This document shows positions 24,060 through 33,686 of a stretch of DNA of 64,000 nucleotides, in pieces. Position 1 is the first letter of the stretch. The number at the start of each line of letters is the position of its first letter. Below the pieces are notes generated by a model. That model was not told where the DNA came from. It did not search any database and saw nothing but the letters and a program-made list of their open reading frames with translations. This stretch comes from Lolium rigidum (taxonomy: Eukaryota > Streptophyta > Magnoliopsida > Poales > Poaceae). The stretch spans positions 249,876,510 through 249,940,509 of the forward strand of contig NC_061512.1 in the NCBI RefSeq assembly GCF_022539505.1, in the 5' to 3' direction. The translations under genes were made by a program, and so were the position numbers.

Positions 24060-25717
24060 GGGCATCTCCAACCGGGCGACCCATCCCGCGCTCGCGCGTC
24101 CGGATGGGTCCAAACGGACAAAAACCCGGCCCAACGCGGGTACGCACCGCAAAAGCGGACGGCCGCGGCGTCCGGAACGACGCAAACCCGGCCCAAATCT
24201 TGGCCGGGTTTGCGTGGCCGCGGATGGCACGCGGCGTCCTCGCGTGTCCGCACTGTCCGCGTGGCTGGCCCACTGTCCGGTGCCCCGGTCCTATTAAATG
24301 TGGACACGGGGAAGGGGACTGTCCCTATCCGGTCCCCGCTTTCCACTCCGGCCGCACGCGCGAGCTCGAAGCTTCCGCGCCGCCATGGCCCGAGCGCGAG
24401 TTCGAGCCGTCCGCCAACGACCACGAGGCCGGCGGCGGCCCGGCAAGTCGCGCCGCCGGCGTTCGCAATGGGGCCGCCGGCGCCTCCCGGACGCGAGCGG
24501 ATCTACGTCACCGTTGCGGTGGCGCGGATGTTCGGGACGCCGGCGTCCCAATGCGCGTGAGGGGACGTGCACCTCCCCACGGGCGGCACTCGAGCCCGGA
24601 TCGGGTTCCGGTGCCGCCCATCCCGAGCTCCGGCCGCGCCCGCTACGCCGAGATCCGGAGGCGCCGCGCTCGGCCGCCGGCGGACCTCCGCGAGGACCCG
24701 GCGTACGGCGACGCAAGTCCCAAGCCGGGACTTGTGGTTCGAGGTGGAGCACGATGCGCGCCGGCGCACGTGCTTCACATCCGCGACGGCGCGGCCTCGC
24801 GCGCGGCCGCGCACACCGCGGCGGGCGGGCCGCGCGCCCGGCGGGCTCTACATCAACGAGCCCGCGCCCCGGCCACGGCCACGGCCACGGCCACGGCCGC
24901 GGCCCCGGAGGAGGCCGACCCGGGCTGCGAGGCGGCGCTCGCGGCGTCCGCGAGCGAGCCCGGACCTCGACGAGCCGGCCAAATGGCCGCACCTCGCCGA
25001 GGCGCCGCGCACCTCCGCGGCCGGAGGAGGCTGCCGGGAAGGCCCGGGGAGGACGCCCGGGCGGAGGCGTGGGCCTTCCTCGAGCGGCGCGCCGTCGGGG
25101 AGAGGCTACGCGTCGGCGGCGGCTCCGGGAGGAGGAGCGCCGGGCCGCGCGCTCGGCGGAGGAGGAGCGCTCGGCGGAGGAGGAGCGACTCCGGCGAGAG
25201 TCCGCGCGCGGGCACGGCGCGCGCGCGGCCGGCGAGCCCGCCGAACCCGCACTCCGCACGGGAAAGGGCGCGGTGGGAGCCCCGGCCGGAGTCCCGGTGC
25301 CCTCCGGCGTGTCGGCCGGAACGACACGTCGCCGCCGGGGCGTCGTCGTCATCGACGCCGACGATGACGAGTACTACCGGGGGTAGTCTCGCCGGCGCCA
25401 CCGTGCTCGCAAACCCTGTCTAGGGTTTCTTTTTTTTAGTTTAAAGCCCATATAGGGCTTTCTTTTGTGTAAAAATTGCCCAAAATAGGGCTAAGTTTAA
25501 CTAACCGATAGTTTATATTTATTTGGTGCTGTTTTTATTTTTCATTTTCATTTATGTTTTTTTATTACATTTGCGGTGCGTCCGCGCGTTGGCGCAGCGT
25601 GCGACCCAAACGGACACGCGGACGCGGTGCGCTGTCCGGGTGTCCGTTCGGCCACGCAAACGGCCCAAAACGGACGCGTACGGGCCGTCCGTTTGGGTCG
25701 CCCGGTTGGAGATGCCC
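24060..25717. mobile_element. PIF/Harbinger-type element in the CBF promoter
   Basis: Perfect 24-bp inverted ends beginning GGGCATCTCCAACCGGGCGA (from 24060, and inverted to 25717), flanked by the target duplication TTA (24057-24059, 25718-25720) that is diagnostic for PIF/Harbinger insertions. The 1.66-kb element has no recognisable transposase. Its interior is extremely GC-rich. The right end lies 62 bp upstream of the TATA box of the CBF gene that follows. Confidence 0.9.
24298..25386 (+). pseudogene. GC-rich coding relic inside the Harbinger element
   Basis: All three plus-strand frames and parts of the minus strand are open because of GC bias, so a long frame alone proves nothing. Two stretches look genuinely coding-derived: DLWFEVEHDARRRTCFTSAT (about 24727-24786) in one frame, and a charged helical repeat EEERRAARSAEEERSAEEE (about 25131-25187) leading to VVVIDADDDEYYRG and a stop at 25384-25386 in another. 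Reading them as one protein requires at least one frameshift. I infer a decayed ORF carried by this element family. No known domain was recognised. Confidence 0.4.
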
Positions 25718-25761
25718 TTAGTCCCCGCAGCTTGCGTGGCCACCAGCTGTACCCTCGTCGC

Positions 25762-25771
25762 TGACGCGTCA
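25762..25771. promoter_or_regulatory. Palindromic bZIP-like box TGACGCGTCA
   Basis: A perfect 10-bp palindrome 8 bp upstream of the TATA box, in the only 60 bp of native promoter left next to the Harbinger insertion. It resembles ACGT-type bZIP sites in layout but has a CGCG centre. A role is inference. Confidence 0.35.
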
Positions 25772-25779
25772 CGCAAAAC

Positions 25780-25787
25780 TATAAGTA
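25780..25787 (+). promoter_or_regulatory. TATA box of the first CBF gene
   Basis: TATAAGTA, 122 bp before the ATG at 25909. It predicts transcription start near 25810 and a leader of roughly 100 bases with no upstream ATG. Confidence 0.65.
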
Positions 25788-25908
25788 GGCACACTCCACG
25801 CAGGCCACTGAGTTACTCATCGAACACCTGAAGCTCAAGCTCAAGCTAAGCGAGCTAACGCACTCCATACTCGAGCTCGTACCTGCACCAAGCGATCTAC
25901 GACCGGCA

Positions 25909-26661
25909 ATGGACGCGGGCTACGACAACTGGATCAGCACCCCTTCCTCGTCGACGTCCTCACACGAGAACGCGACGGCGCCGTGGTCACCGCCGCCAAA
26001 GCGCCCCGCGGGGCGCACCAAGTTCAAGGAGACGCGGCACCCGGTGTACCGCGGCGTGCGGCGCCGGGGCAGCGCCGGCAGGTGGGTGTGCGAGGTGCGC
26101 GTCCCCGGCAGGCGCGGCGAGCGGCTCTGGCTCGGGACGCACGTCACCGCTGAGTCGGCGGCGCGCGCGCACGACGCTGCCATGCTGGCGATGCGCGGCA
26201 GCTCCCCCGCGTCGTCGTGCCTCAACTTCGCCGACTCCGCCTCGCTGCTCGCCGTGCCGTCCGAACTGTTCGAATTCGCCGATGTCCGGCGCGCGGCCCT
26301 CGCCGCCGTCGCAGATTTCCAGCGAAGAGAGGCAACCAATAGCACCCCAGCCGCTTCCGCTGGCGCCGTCGTGGAGGCCACCTCCAGCGCGTCAGCGCCG
26401 TCACCCGGGGACAATGCCGGCTCGTCGGCAAGGTCGTCCGAAGCTACGGCCGATGGAATGTTTGAGGTTCCGGCAGCACTGGGCAGCGACATGTTCGAGC
26501 TGGAAATGTCCGGCGAAATGGACCTGGGCACGTACTACGCTGACCTTGCGGAGGGCCTGCTCCTGGATCCGCCGTCGCCGGCAGCAGGAACCGAGGCGTG
26601 CTGGGAGAACGGTGATTACGGCGATCACGACGGAGCGGACGCTGCGCTCTGGAGTTACTAA
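25909..26661 (+). CDS. CBF: CBF/DREB1 AP2-ERF transcription factor, CBFIV-like
   Basis: Intronless 250-residue protein. Residues 30-45 ([16 protein letters not shown]) are the CBF signature. The AP2 DNA-binding domain spans about 47-107 (YRGVRRR ... [11 protein letters not shown] ... [19 protein letters not shown]). The acidic C-terminus ([19 protein letters not shown]..) ends in the LWSY motif of the family. CBFs are nuclear activators that bind C-repeat/DRE (CCGAC) elements of cold- and drought-response genes. The [18 protein letters not shown] block and LWSY end suggest the monocot CBFIV group, closest in my memory to CBF14-type proteins, but member identity is tentative. Odd point: the family's DSAW motif reads DSAS here (Ser112, TCG at 26242-26244 where a Trp codon TGG is expected). 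The frame is otherwise intact. A Harbinger element sits in the proximal promoter. Confidence 0.93.
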   Translation: MDAGYDNWISTPSSSTSSHENATAPWSPPPKRPAGRTKFKETRHPVYRGVRRRGSAGRWVCEVRVPGRRGERLWLGTHVTAESAARAHDAAMLAMRGSSPASSCLNFADSASLLAVPSELFEFADVRRAALAAVADFQRREATNSTPAASAGAVVEATSSASAPSPGDNAGSSARSSEATADGMFEVPAALGSDMFELEMSGEMDLGTYYADLAEGLLLDPPSPAAGTEACWENGDYGDHDGADAALWSY

Positions 26662-27832
26662 TTACGATCGACGAGAAACCATGGGACTGGAACGGATCGA
26701 AGCTGCTGCCGGCAGCATAATCAAACTGTTAAAACACTATCGAATGTTATGGCAACAGAATTTGACATGCGAGCAAGAGCACTCCAAAAAGACAATAAAA
26801 AAAAGGGACAAGAAAAATACGCACCTACTGACGTCAGTGTCGGGGCAACAAATGAAAAATATGACTATGTCGACGACGTCTAGTCGTCTATACTCGCAAG
26901 CAAAAAATGGGGGTTCCAGAAATAGGCGATATTCGTTCAGGTGCGGTGAATATATCAGGTAAACTTCCGGTAAGCTCGTGCGGACAGAGGTGGTCCAAGC
27001 ACGTACACTAATTAATCCTGTCAACGAAGCAACTAGTAATCCAGAAGATGTGGCGGAGACCCGTCCAGGTCGCCTGGTTGAAGCTACGATCTCTTTCCGA
27101 TTTCATGTCGAAATCCGGCCATGTCGCCTGGCGGTCGAGCTGTCACTCGCTTCACTCACTCTCAGAGTCTCAGTGCCTCAGTGCTCAGTGGTGTGCCCGG
27201 CCGGCCATGTTGGCGACTGTGATTGTTGTGACTTGGGTGGAAGCAGCTGCCGCACTCCCACGCGCGACGTCGCTCTCTTCTCTGGTCCTGCCTCGACGAA
27301 TCCTATGGCCAACAACAGGGCTTGTATTTCTTTGTTTGTTCGTTTTAGCCACAAATACGCTAAGATGTGATCGATGGCTCCACTCAGCTAGCAGATATTT
27401 TCTTGGCAAGAAAAGATCTAGGGCTACTTATAGTGCAAAACTTGCTTTAGCCTTTTTCTACTTCTAGTAACTATAGTAGCCCTGCGGGCAATTATGTGTT
27501 CAAATATCGTTCCACGTGTGTAAGATTGTAACCGCCAAATACCTAGACCTGTATTTAGCCATTTTATTCTGTCGAAATATCAGTTGGGATATTACCAACT
27601 GTATGAATTTTTCCCGCCTATATCAGATTAATTACTAGCGGTGCTGTACTCTTGACCTGGAGAAAATGGAAAATAAGGCCACATGTACCACAAAAAGTGC
27701 TTAGCTAGGTGCTTATAAAAAATAAACTAAATTTTTTTAAGCACGAGTGCTTATTTATACGAGGAGATGCCTATTTAGACATCTGAGCACCAATGCTTAG
27801 CCAAAATCCAATTTTATTTTTTAAGCACACGT
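26662..27832. other. 3' flank of CBF and intergenic DNA
   Basis: AATAAA-like signals occur near 26793, about 130 bp after the stop. A 12-bp perfect palindrome ACTGACGTCAGT containing a TGACGTCA bZIP core lies at 26827-26838. Short open frames at 26978-27467 on both strands resemble nothing known. Confidence 0.4.
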
Positions 27833-28445
27833 CTAAGCATCTTTCTATTGCCATCGTGGGACATGTTGGTTTTCGATTTCTATGGCAAAGGAGAATGGTA
27901 TAGCGCGGATGAGATATGAAGTCTATTAATGGAGGAATGAGTCTTCGTGGCGAAGAGGATTTTGCTTGGTGTTTCTTGACTTGCACCAGTGACATCGGCG
28001 AGCAGTGGAGGCAACATAGGAGGAGTACAAAATCTTATCTTCCAAGATGAAAATCCAAAGTCTGGTCTTAATTGGTTGTGTCTGATAATGGTCTTGTTGA
28101 AGGCATTGTTTGAGAGGAAAGACTTGCTCCAGGGTGGAAATCCAAGGTGTAGCTTTAATTGGTTGTGCATGGCCGTAACTTTGTTGAAGCCATTGTTTTG
28201 CAAGCGTGGACTCTAGGTGTTGTCTTCGCAGTGGTTTGTGTTGCGGCAATAACGTTTTGATCACCATAGCAGGATCTTTTATTTTTCTTCTTTTTTTGGT
28301 AGCAGGGATGTGTGCATCCGTAGTGTCTTTAGAACTTTTTATTATTGCAGAATCTAATTGTAATTGGTATATTCGTGATATTAATATATTCCTTTTATTA
28401 AAAAAACTAAGCATCTTTTACTATAGATGCCCTAAGCCGTCCAAT
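27690..28445. mobile_element. AT-rich MITE-like repeat interrupted by a retroposon
   Basis: Sequence rich in the words TAAGCAC and GTGCTTA (about 27700-27844) continues after the inserted retroposon as TTTTACTATAGATGCCCTAAG. I read it as one older, small repeat split in two. Its own ends are not certain. Confidence 0.4.
27845..28406 (+). mobile_element. Short non-LTR retroposon with 12-bp target duplication
   Basis: CTAAGCATCTTT occurs just before (27833-27844) and just after (28407-28418) this segment, which ends in TTTTATTAAAAAA (to 28406). A target duplication plus A-rich tail marks a LINE- or SINE-mobilised insertion on the plus strand. No protein domain was seen, so it is a truncated LINE 3' end or a non-autonomous derivative. 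Its middle has two diverged tandem copies of about 85 bp, starting near 28048 and 28137, each with the word TTAATTGGTTGTG. Confidence 0.75.
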
Positions 28446-29528
28446 CTCCAACTTGACAGGTGCTAGTTACCTACATCACGTCCAAAACAAGATAGCTGAT
28501 CAGGGAACAGAAATAGTAAAGGAGCAACACTCGTGAACATTGTTATACATCTGAACATGCGGTGAGAATAGGAACCAAAATATTTATTTATAAGTTTCAA
28601 AATACCATGAGATAAATCATGCACGCACATACCATGTTAATATTTACTCGCCTAATTTTTCAAGAAAAGATACGCTAGTATGTAGCCTAGCAACATAAAA
28701 AGGAGAAAATGGAACTTGAACATCAATTTTGCACGGTGCTTACACTGTTTATTTTTTCACTTTTGCCCAAATTACATTCTTTTGTAATTAAGTTTCAAAT
28801 TGGCATGCACATACCTGCATATATACATCCTCTACATGAAATAAATTATTTTATTTAGTTTTTTATTTCACCGTGGGTTCAGGAGCATCCTGGTTCAAAA
28901 ATTCGCTCTTGCATCCCTAGTATCCGTAATTTTTATTTTTATTTTATAAATCACACTTATGCAAATTTTCTAGAAAAATATACCCATGTGTGGGTGTACA
29001 AAAGTATTTCCGACCCATGTGTACATAAAAAAGAGAACATATAACTTGAACAGAAATTTTGCATAGACCATTCCATATATCTTGGTCATTTTGTCATTTT
29101 TCCCAAGTTAAATACTTTCTAAGTTAATTTATAACTTGGCATGCACATATATTCATACATCTTCTACATGCAAAATTTATTTCAATTTTTAAATTTCTAT
29201 CTAGCATTTTTTTATTTTACTGTCCACCGCGCGTTTGAAAGCTCTCTTCCGGCGGGCATATGGAAATGTTGTGAGTAGATGCTCACTCCACACCACACTT
29301 ATTTTTTACCTTTTCTTTTCATACCTTTCAAATTGTAGAGTATATGGATTGAAACTTTGCAAGTCACCAAAACATAACAATTAGAATGTGGAAAAAATAG
29401 TTCCGATTTTTTGTGTGTAGTTTTAAATTACTTAAAATTCAAATCAAAATTTAAATTTATATATATAATTTCATAAAAATCCAAACTATTTTCCCACATT
29501 CTTGGTGTTTTGCTTCATTTAAATAAAT
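28446..29528. other. AT-rich intergenic DNA
   Basis: Two diverged segments (around 28620-28940 and 28960-29230) share the order AGAAAA...ACTTGAACA-type words, TTTTGCA, TTGGCATGCACATA, CATACATC and TCTACATG, suggesting an old duplication of about 340 bp. No coding signal. Confidence 0.45.
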
Positions 29529-29530
29529 TA

Positions 29531-29928
29531 CTACCTCCATTCCATGATATACGGCATATAAATTATTCCTCAGGTCAAACGAGGTAGAGTTTGATCAAGT
29601 TTGTAGAAAAATCCATTAAGAACTATGATACCGTATAAATATAATACAAAAATATGTGTCATGATGTATATAATTATTAGAGATGTAATACTGATACGTA
29701 TACGAGATGGTGTAGTACACCACTCCTATACGTATCCAACTCTATATTGCCCTACGGGGGGCTATTCCTCGTCTATATTAACATGAAACCGGTGGACCGA
29801 AAGGTCACACCGTTCCACCCAACAATTATTCACGTCAACAATAATGACATTGATTTGGCATGATAGATATTGATAGTTGTTTCTAAAAAAATTGTCAACG
29901 TTTACATCGTTTGACTTTAAAAAAATTG
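29531..29928. mobile_element. Stowaway-like MITE split by a hairpin-containing insert
   Basis: A left end CTACCTCCATTCCATGATAT follows TA at 29529-29530. The interior resembles grass Stowaway elements (GTCAAAC...GTTTGATCAAG early, CATCGTTTGACTTTAAA late). From about 29693 to 29845 an unrelated block interrupts it. The right terminus has probably been replaced by the neighbouring MITE at 29931. Confidence 0.45.
29694..29738. repeat. 45-bp imperfect hairpin
   Basis: The arm GATACGTATACGAGATGGTG pairs with the inverse of CACCACTCCTATACGTATC with two differences, around a 5-base centre. It is too short and AT/GC-mixed for a transposon by itself, and no flanking duplication was found. Confidence 0.7.
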
Positions 29929-29930
29929 TA

Positions 29931-30178
29931 CTGCATCTATTCCAAAGCTTAAGGCTTATATTATTTTTAGAAAGTCAAACTATGTGAAGTTTGATCATTT
30001 TTTTTATCAAAAATCATTAACATGCAAATATACAATTAATATCTATGAAATAGATTTTCATAGGGTGTCTAAAAAATATCATATTTATTGATAGATTAAT
30101 TCTTGTAAAAACTTAGTTAAACTTTACTTGGTTTGATTTTTCAAAAAAAAAAAACTTTAAGCTTCAGAACGGAGGTAG
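29931..30178. mobile_element. Stowaway-type MITE upstream of the second CBF gene
   Basis: TA dinucleotides flank both ends (29929-29930, 30179-30180). The inverted ends CTGCATCTATTCCAAAGCTT and CTACCTCCGTTCTGAAGCTT agree at most positions. At 248 bp it has the usual size for the class. It lies about 330 bp upstream of the TATA box. Confidence 0.85.
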
Positions 30179-30180
30179 TA

Positions 30181-30506
30181 AGCTAGTAATACTAGTTACG
30201 GAACGGGGTAGTATAGTGTGGAAGATTAAAAAAACGAAACTGTTTGAGAGAAGAAAAAGGAGCTAACCCCGCGAATCTTGATATACCTTCGAACAGTGAA
30301 GATACGGGTGTGTACTCAGAAACATCACTCTCGCGCGAATATTGATATCTTCCAGCCACCACCCCGCGCTTTGAATTTGCGTTGCCTGCCAGCCACTGAG
30401 CGCGTGACCCCGCCACCGCCGCGCTTATCTTCTTCCCCGCTACACGATCCCCTCCTGCGGCACTCTCCACCCGAGCGCCGCCGCGAGCGACCACCCACCG
30501 CTTACC
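30181..30506 (+). promoter_or_regulatory. Upstream promoter region of the second CBF gene
   Basis: A sharp rise in C content from 30355 to 30500 (repeated CCACC/CCGCC words) before the TATA box. No CCGAC C-repeat was seen on the plus strand. The region is bounded upstream by the MITE at 29931-30178. Confidence 0.45.
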
Positions 30507-30514
30507 TATATATA
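30507..30514 (+). promoter_or_regulatory. TATA box of the second CBF gene
   Basis: TATATATA in a CCTATATATACAC context, 160 bp before the ATG. It predicts transcription start near 30540, so the CT microsatellite would lie in the 5' leader. Confidence 0.65.
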
Positions 30515-30572
30515 CACTCCCACCCCATGCCCCCATTAATCCCCTTCTCACCACGCTTCAGCCATACTCCAC

Positions 30573-30574
<2 letters not shown>

Positions 30575-30662
<88 letters not shown>
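30575..30662 (+). repeat. (CT)44 perfect microsatellite in the CBF 5' leader
   Basis: 88 uninterrupted bases of CT ending 12 bases before the start codon at 30675. Leader CT/GA tracts are common in grasses and are known targets of GAGA-binding BPC proteins. This one is unusually long and perfect. Confidence 0.97.
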
Positions 30663-30663
<1 letters not shown>

Positions 30664-30674
30664 GCTGTCGACCG

Positions 30675-31340
30675 ATGGACGCCGCCTCCTCGTCGGACCA
30701 GGAGCAAGGCCCGCACAGGACGGTGTGGTCGGAGCCGCCGAAGCGCCCCGCGGGGCGGACAAAGTTCAAGGAAACGCGCCACCCGGTGTACCGCGGCGTG
30801 CGGCGCCGCGGCCGGGCGGGGCGTTGGGTGTGCGAGGTGCGCGTGCTAGGGACGAGGAGTTCCAGGCTCTGGCTCGGCACCTTCACCACCGCCGAGATGG
30901 CCGCGCGCGCCCACGACGCCGCCGCGCTCGCGCTCTCCGGCCGCGACGCCTGCCTCAACTTCGCCGACTCGGCATGGCGCATGCTCCCCGTCCTCGCGGC
31001 CGGGTCGTTCGGCTTCGGCAGCGCGCGGGAGATCAAGGACGCCGTCGCTCTCGCCGTCTTGGCTTTCCAGCGGCGGCAGCAGCAGCCGGCCGCGTCCCTC
31101 ACGCCGTCATCGTTGCCGGCGCAGGCGGCCGACGACGAGAAGGAATTTCATGGCTCGCCGGCTCCGAGCACGCTGTCCATGTCGTCAAGCGACCTGCTGG
31201 ACGAGCACTGGTTTGGTGGCACGGACGCCGGGTCGTACTACGATAACTTGACGCCGGGCGTGCTCGTGGAGCCGCCGACCTCCAGGACGTGGCAGGAGGA
31301 CGGCGTCCAGACGCCGCTCTGGACCTACCTGTTCGAATAA
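30675..31340 (+). CDS. CBF: CBF/DREB1 AP2-ERF transcription factor, CBFIII-like
   Basis: Intronless 221-residue protein. The CBF signature [16 protein letters not shown] is at 22-37, the AP2 domain at about 39-96 ([21 protein letters not shown] ... [25 protein letters not shown]), and an intact DSAWR motif at 98-102. The C-terminus is acidic/hydrophobic ([20 protein letters not shown]) and ends PLWTYLFE. It should act like other CBFs, as a nuclear activator of C-repeat genes during cold acclimation. The [16 protein letters not shown] segment and LWTYLFE end place it with the monocot CBFIII group rather than with the CBFIV-like gene at 25909, so the two are paralogues of different subgroups. 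The exact member is not certain (CBF10/13-type suspected). A possible poly(A) signal AATAAA is at 31580. Confidence 0.94.
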   Translation: MDAASSSDQEQGPHRTVWSEPPKRPAGRTKFKETRHPVYRGVRRRGRAGRWVCEVRVLGTRSSRLWLGTFTTAEMAARAHDAAALALSGRDACLNFADSAWRMLPVLAAGSFGFGSAREIKDAVALAVLAFQRRQQQPAASLTPSSLPAQAADDEKEFHGSPAPSTLSMSSSDLLDEHWFGGTDAGSYYDNLTPGVLVEPPTSRTWQEDGVQTPLWTYLFE

Positions 31341-31587
31341 TTAAGCAGTGTAAATTTGGGGTTATGTTTGGATTGTTCCGTTCTTCCAAATATGGGAAGA
31401 AACGGAGCAGGCATCTTGGTTAATTTTTCACCCACCTGTTCAATCACTCATTCAGAAATTCTCCTGTTTCTATTATATTGGGAAGGGCTCATTCCACTTC
31501 ACTTTTTACCCGATATAGAATGAGTACTGCTTCCATTATTGGACCTCAATGAACTCTGTACACACTCACTTGTAACCTAATAAATGG

Positions 31588-32013
31588 CCCTTTTTCAAAC
31601 TCTAAACCACCTGTAGCCTCCTTCAAAAACTTCGAAACTTCTATGATCACTCTTGGTCCCGTCATGTGTTGCTTCTATGTACATGATACATCATTTAGTT
31701 CAGCTAGTTTTCGCTGAATTTAACCATCCAAAATGACGGGACCTAGCTGTTTTTTTTTTTACCTAGAAGGTCTAAGAATTTTTTCAGAGAGTCTAACATC
31801 GTTGGGTGACTTGGGTCCAACCTCTTGGATGGCGTGACGTAACTGCAATAGCAAAATAAAGGAGATGTGTTAACTGTTTTTTTGAACCATCCTGAGCTAA
31901 AAATAGCAAAGTCTAGTGACACAAACTACCCATCCAATATAGCGTGACTAAATGGGCCATAGAAATTTTAAAGTTTTAGATGGTGCCATGAGTGGTTTAG
32001 AGTCTAGAAAAGG
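31588..32013. repeat. Foldback element of about 425 bp
   Basis: The left arm (GGCCCTTTTT, ACTCTAAACCAC, then TCTATG near 31640) pairs with the right arm (GTGGTTTAGAGTCTAGAAAA at 31993-32012) and inwards to CATAGAAATTTTAAAGTTTT. Arms are about 60-70 bp with mismatches. It has MITE layout, but no clear target duplication, so the superfamily is unknown. Confidence 0.6.
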
Positions 32014-32114
32014 GCAAGATCAAAGAACTCCACACACTCACATAGCTTATATTAAATAGTGAAATCAGGATGCTAAATAATTAAAAAAGGCAGCATAAGG
32101 ATCTCACGATCTTA

Positions 32115-32379
32115 CTCCTTCCGTTCACAATTACCTCGCGTTTTGGCGGGTTTAGTCAAAATCAAAATTTACAAAATTTGATCGAACATATAATAAAAAT
32201 TTCATCAATCATAATATTGAATGCATATAATCTAAAAATATACTTTATGATGATTCTAATACAATAAATCTTATATTGTTGATGTTGATGGTGATATTTT
32301 TCCCTATATATTAGGTCAAATTTTACAAGATTTGACTTTGACTAAACCCAAAACGTGAGGTAATTGTGAAAGGAGGGAG
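32115..32379. mobile_element. Stowaway-type MITE
   Basis: Inverted ends CTCCTTCCGTTCACAATTAC and, inverted, CTCCCTCCTTTCACAATTAC, continuing CTCGCGTTTTGG / CTCACGTTTTGG. The left side has TA at 32113-32114; the right flank has lost it (AC). It is 265 bp long. Confidence 0.87.
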
Positions 32380-33686
32380 ACTTCGCTTAGTACTTCCCCT
32401 TTTCGAAAAAAATCAAGGCATCTATAATGTTGAAACTAAAGTCGTATCTATTTTTATTTAAGAATAGAACACTCTTGTGACCATCCAAGCAGTGTCAAGT
32501 CCTAAAAACAAAGTTATGGATGATCAAATGAGTTAAACCAATTATAAGAGAAATTTTGGAAGAAAAACAACCAAGCCTGAAATAACACATGCATAACTAG
32601 TATAGGGGTTTATGGGCACGGCCCAGTGACTCCCCTTCCTACACCAGTGCATCCAAAAAAATGCCTGTTCTCTCTATGAGGGTTACAGGTTGAAGCTAAT
32701 CCAGATGACATTGAAAATGGTCTCATGGCGGAACAGTATGGCCTTTCCAACCGTCCATAACCGCGGACACGGCTATTCGAATAAGTTCACACTCTGCAGA
32801 GGTCGCACACTTTTGCCACAACATTTGCAATAATCCGTCAGGGTTAACTGGCCCTGATTGCTTGGCCTCCCAGTGAAGACAAACCATCAGCCTGGGAACT
32901 GCACAGGGCTTGGGCCGGACATTCACCTCATTTCACGTCATTTCATATCAGTTCCCATTTCAATGGAGGCAGCCTCGGCATAACCCCTATTGCGCTTGTT
33001 TAGAGGGAACCCATACTAAAGCACATAAATTTCCAGTTAAACCCTTACCCATAATCAGGTATTGTGGGGGTACTTGTAAAATTGGAATGGTATCGCATCC
33101 GAATCCAACCATCAGTTTTTGTAAACATTCACCATATCATTCACCAGTCATATTCACCTTCAAAACTTTCAATAGAATGACTCATCATTCTAAGGTTTTC
33201 AAAGTCATTTGCTTCACAAGTTCCCATCTAGAGTAGTCAATTTTAGTTTAGCACTAGCAACTAATCATGAGGGGTGCTATCTAGCTTGTATTGCTCTAGG
33301 CTAAAATTGATATTCTTGCACTACTCTATATCTAGACCAAGTGAATCTTGAATCAAAAATAAACTTTGATAATCCAAAGTAAAAGCTTTGCAAGAGTAAA
33401 ACTTGGGATTTGATATAAAATAAAAGTGTAATGATGCCTTGCTCTAATAGAGCTTTGCATTAGGGTAGCTTGGTAATAGCTTGCAATAATATAGCTTGCC
33501 TTGGTTGGGGTAGTGATCAAAGTTCTCTTCTTCTTCCTCGAAGTAGACCTCCTCCTCCTGATAGTCCTCGGTACTAGCGTCTATAAACGGATACGAGGAT
33601 AACAATCACCAATCAATACTTAAGGGGACTACTTAGCCTTAATGGCTCACTCAAGATGATCCATCATCATCACAATCATTACTTAA

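Noticed and set aside
24104..25423. 439-codon ORF as a real gene
   Set aside because: Several frames on both strands are open over the same GC-rich stretch, and it lies inside a transposon. Only a decayed coding relic is supportable.
30278..30664. 128-codon ORF ending in a poly(Leu-Ser) tract, and the Glu-Arg ORFs opposite
   Set aside because: Translation of the CT microsatellite and promoter.
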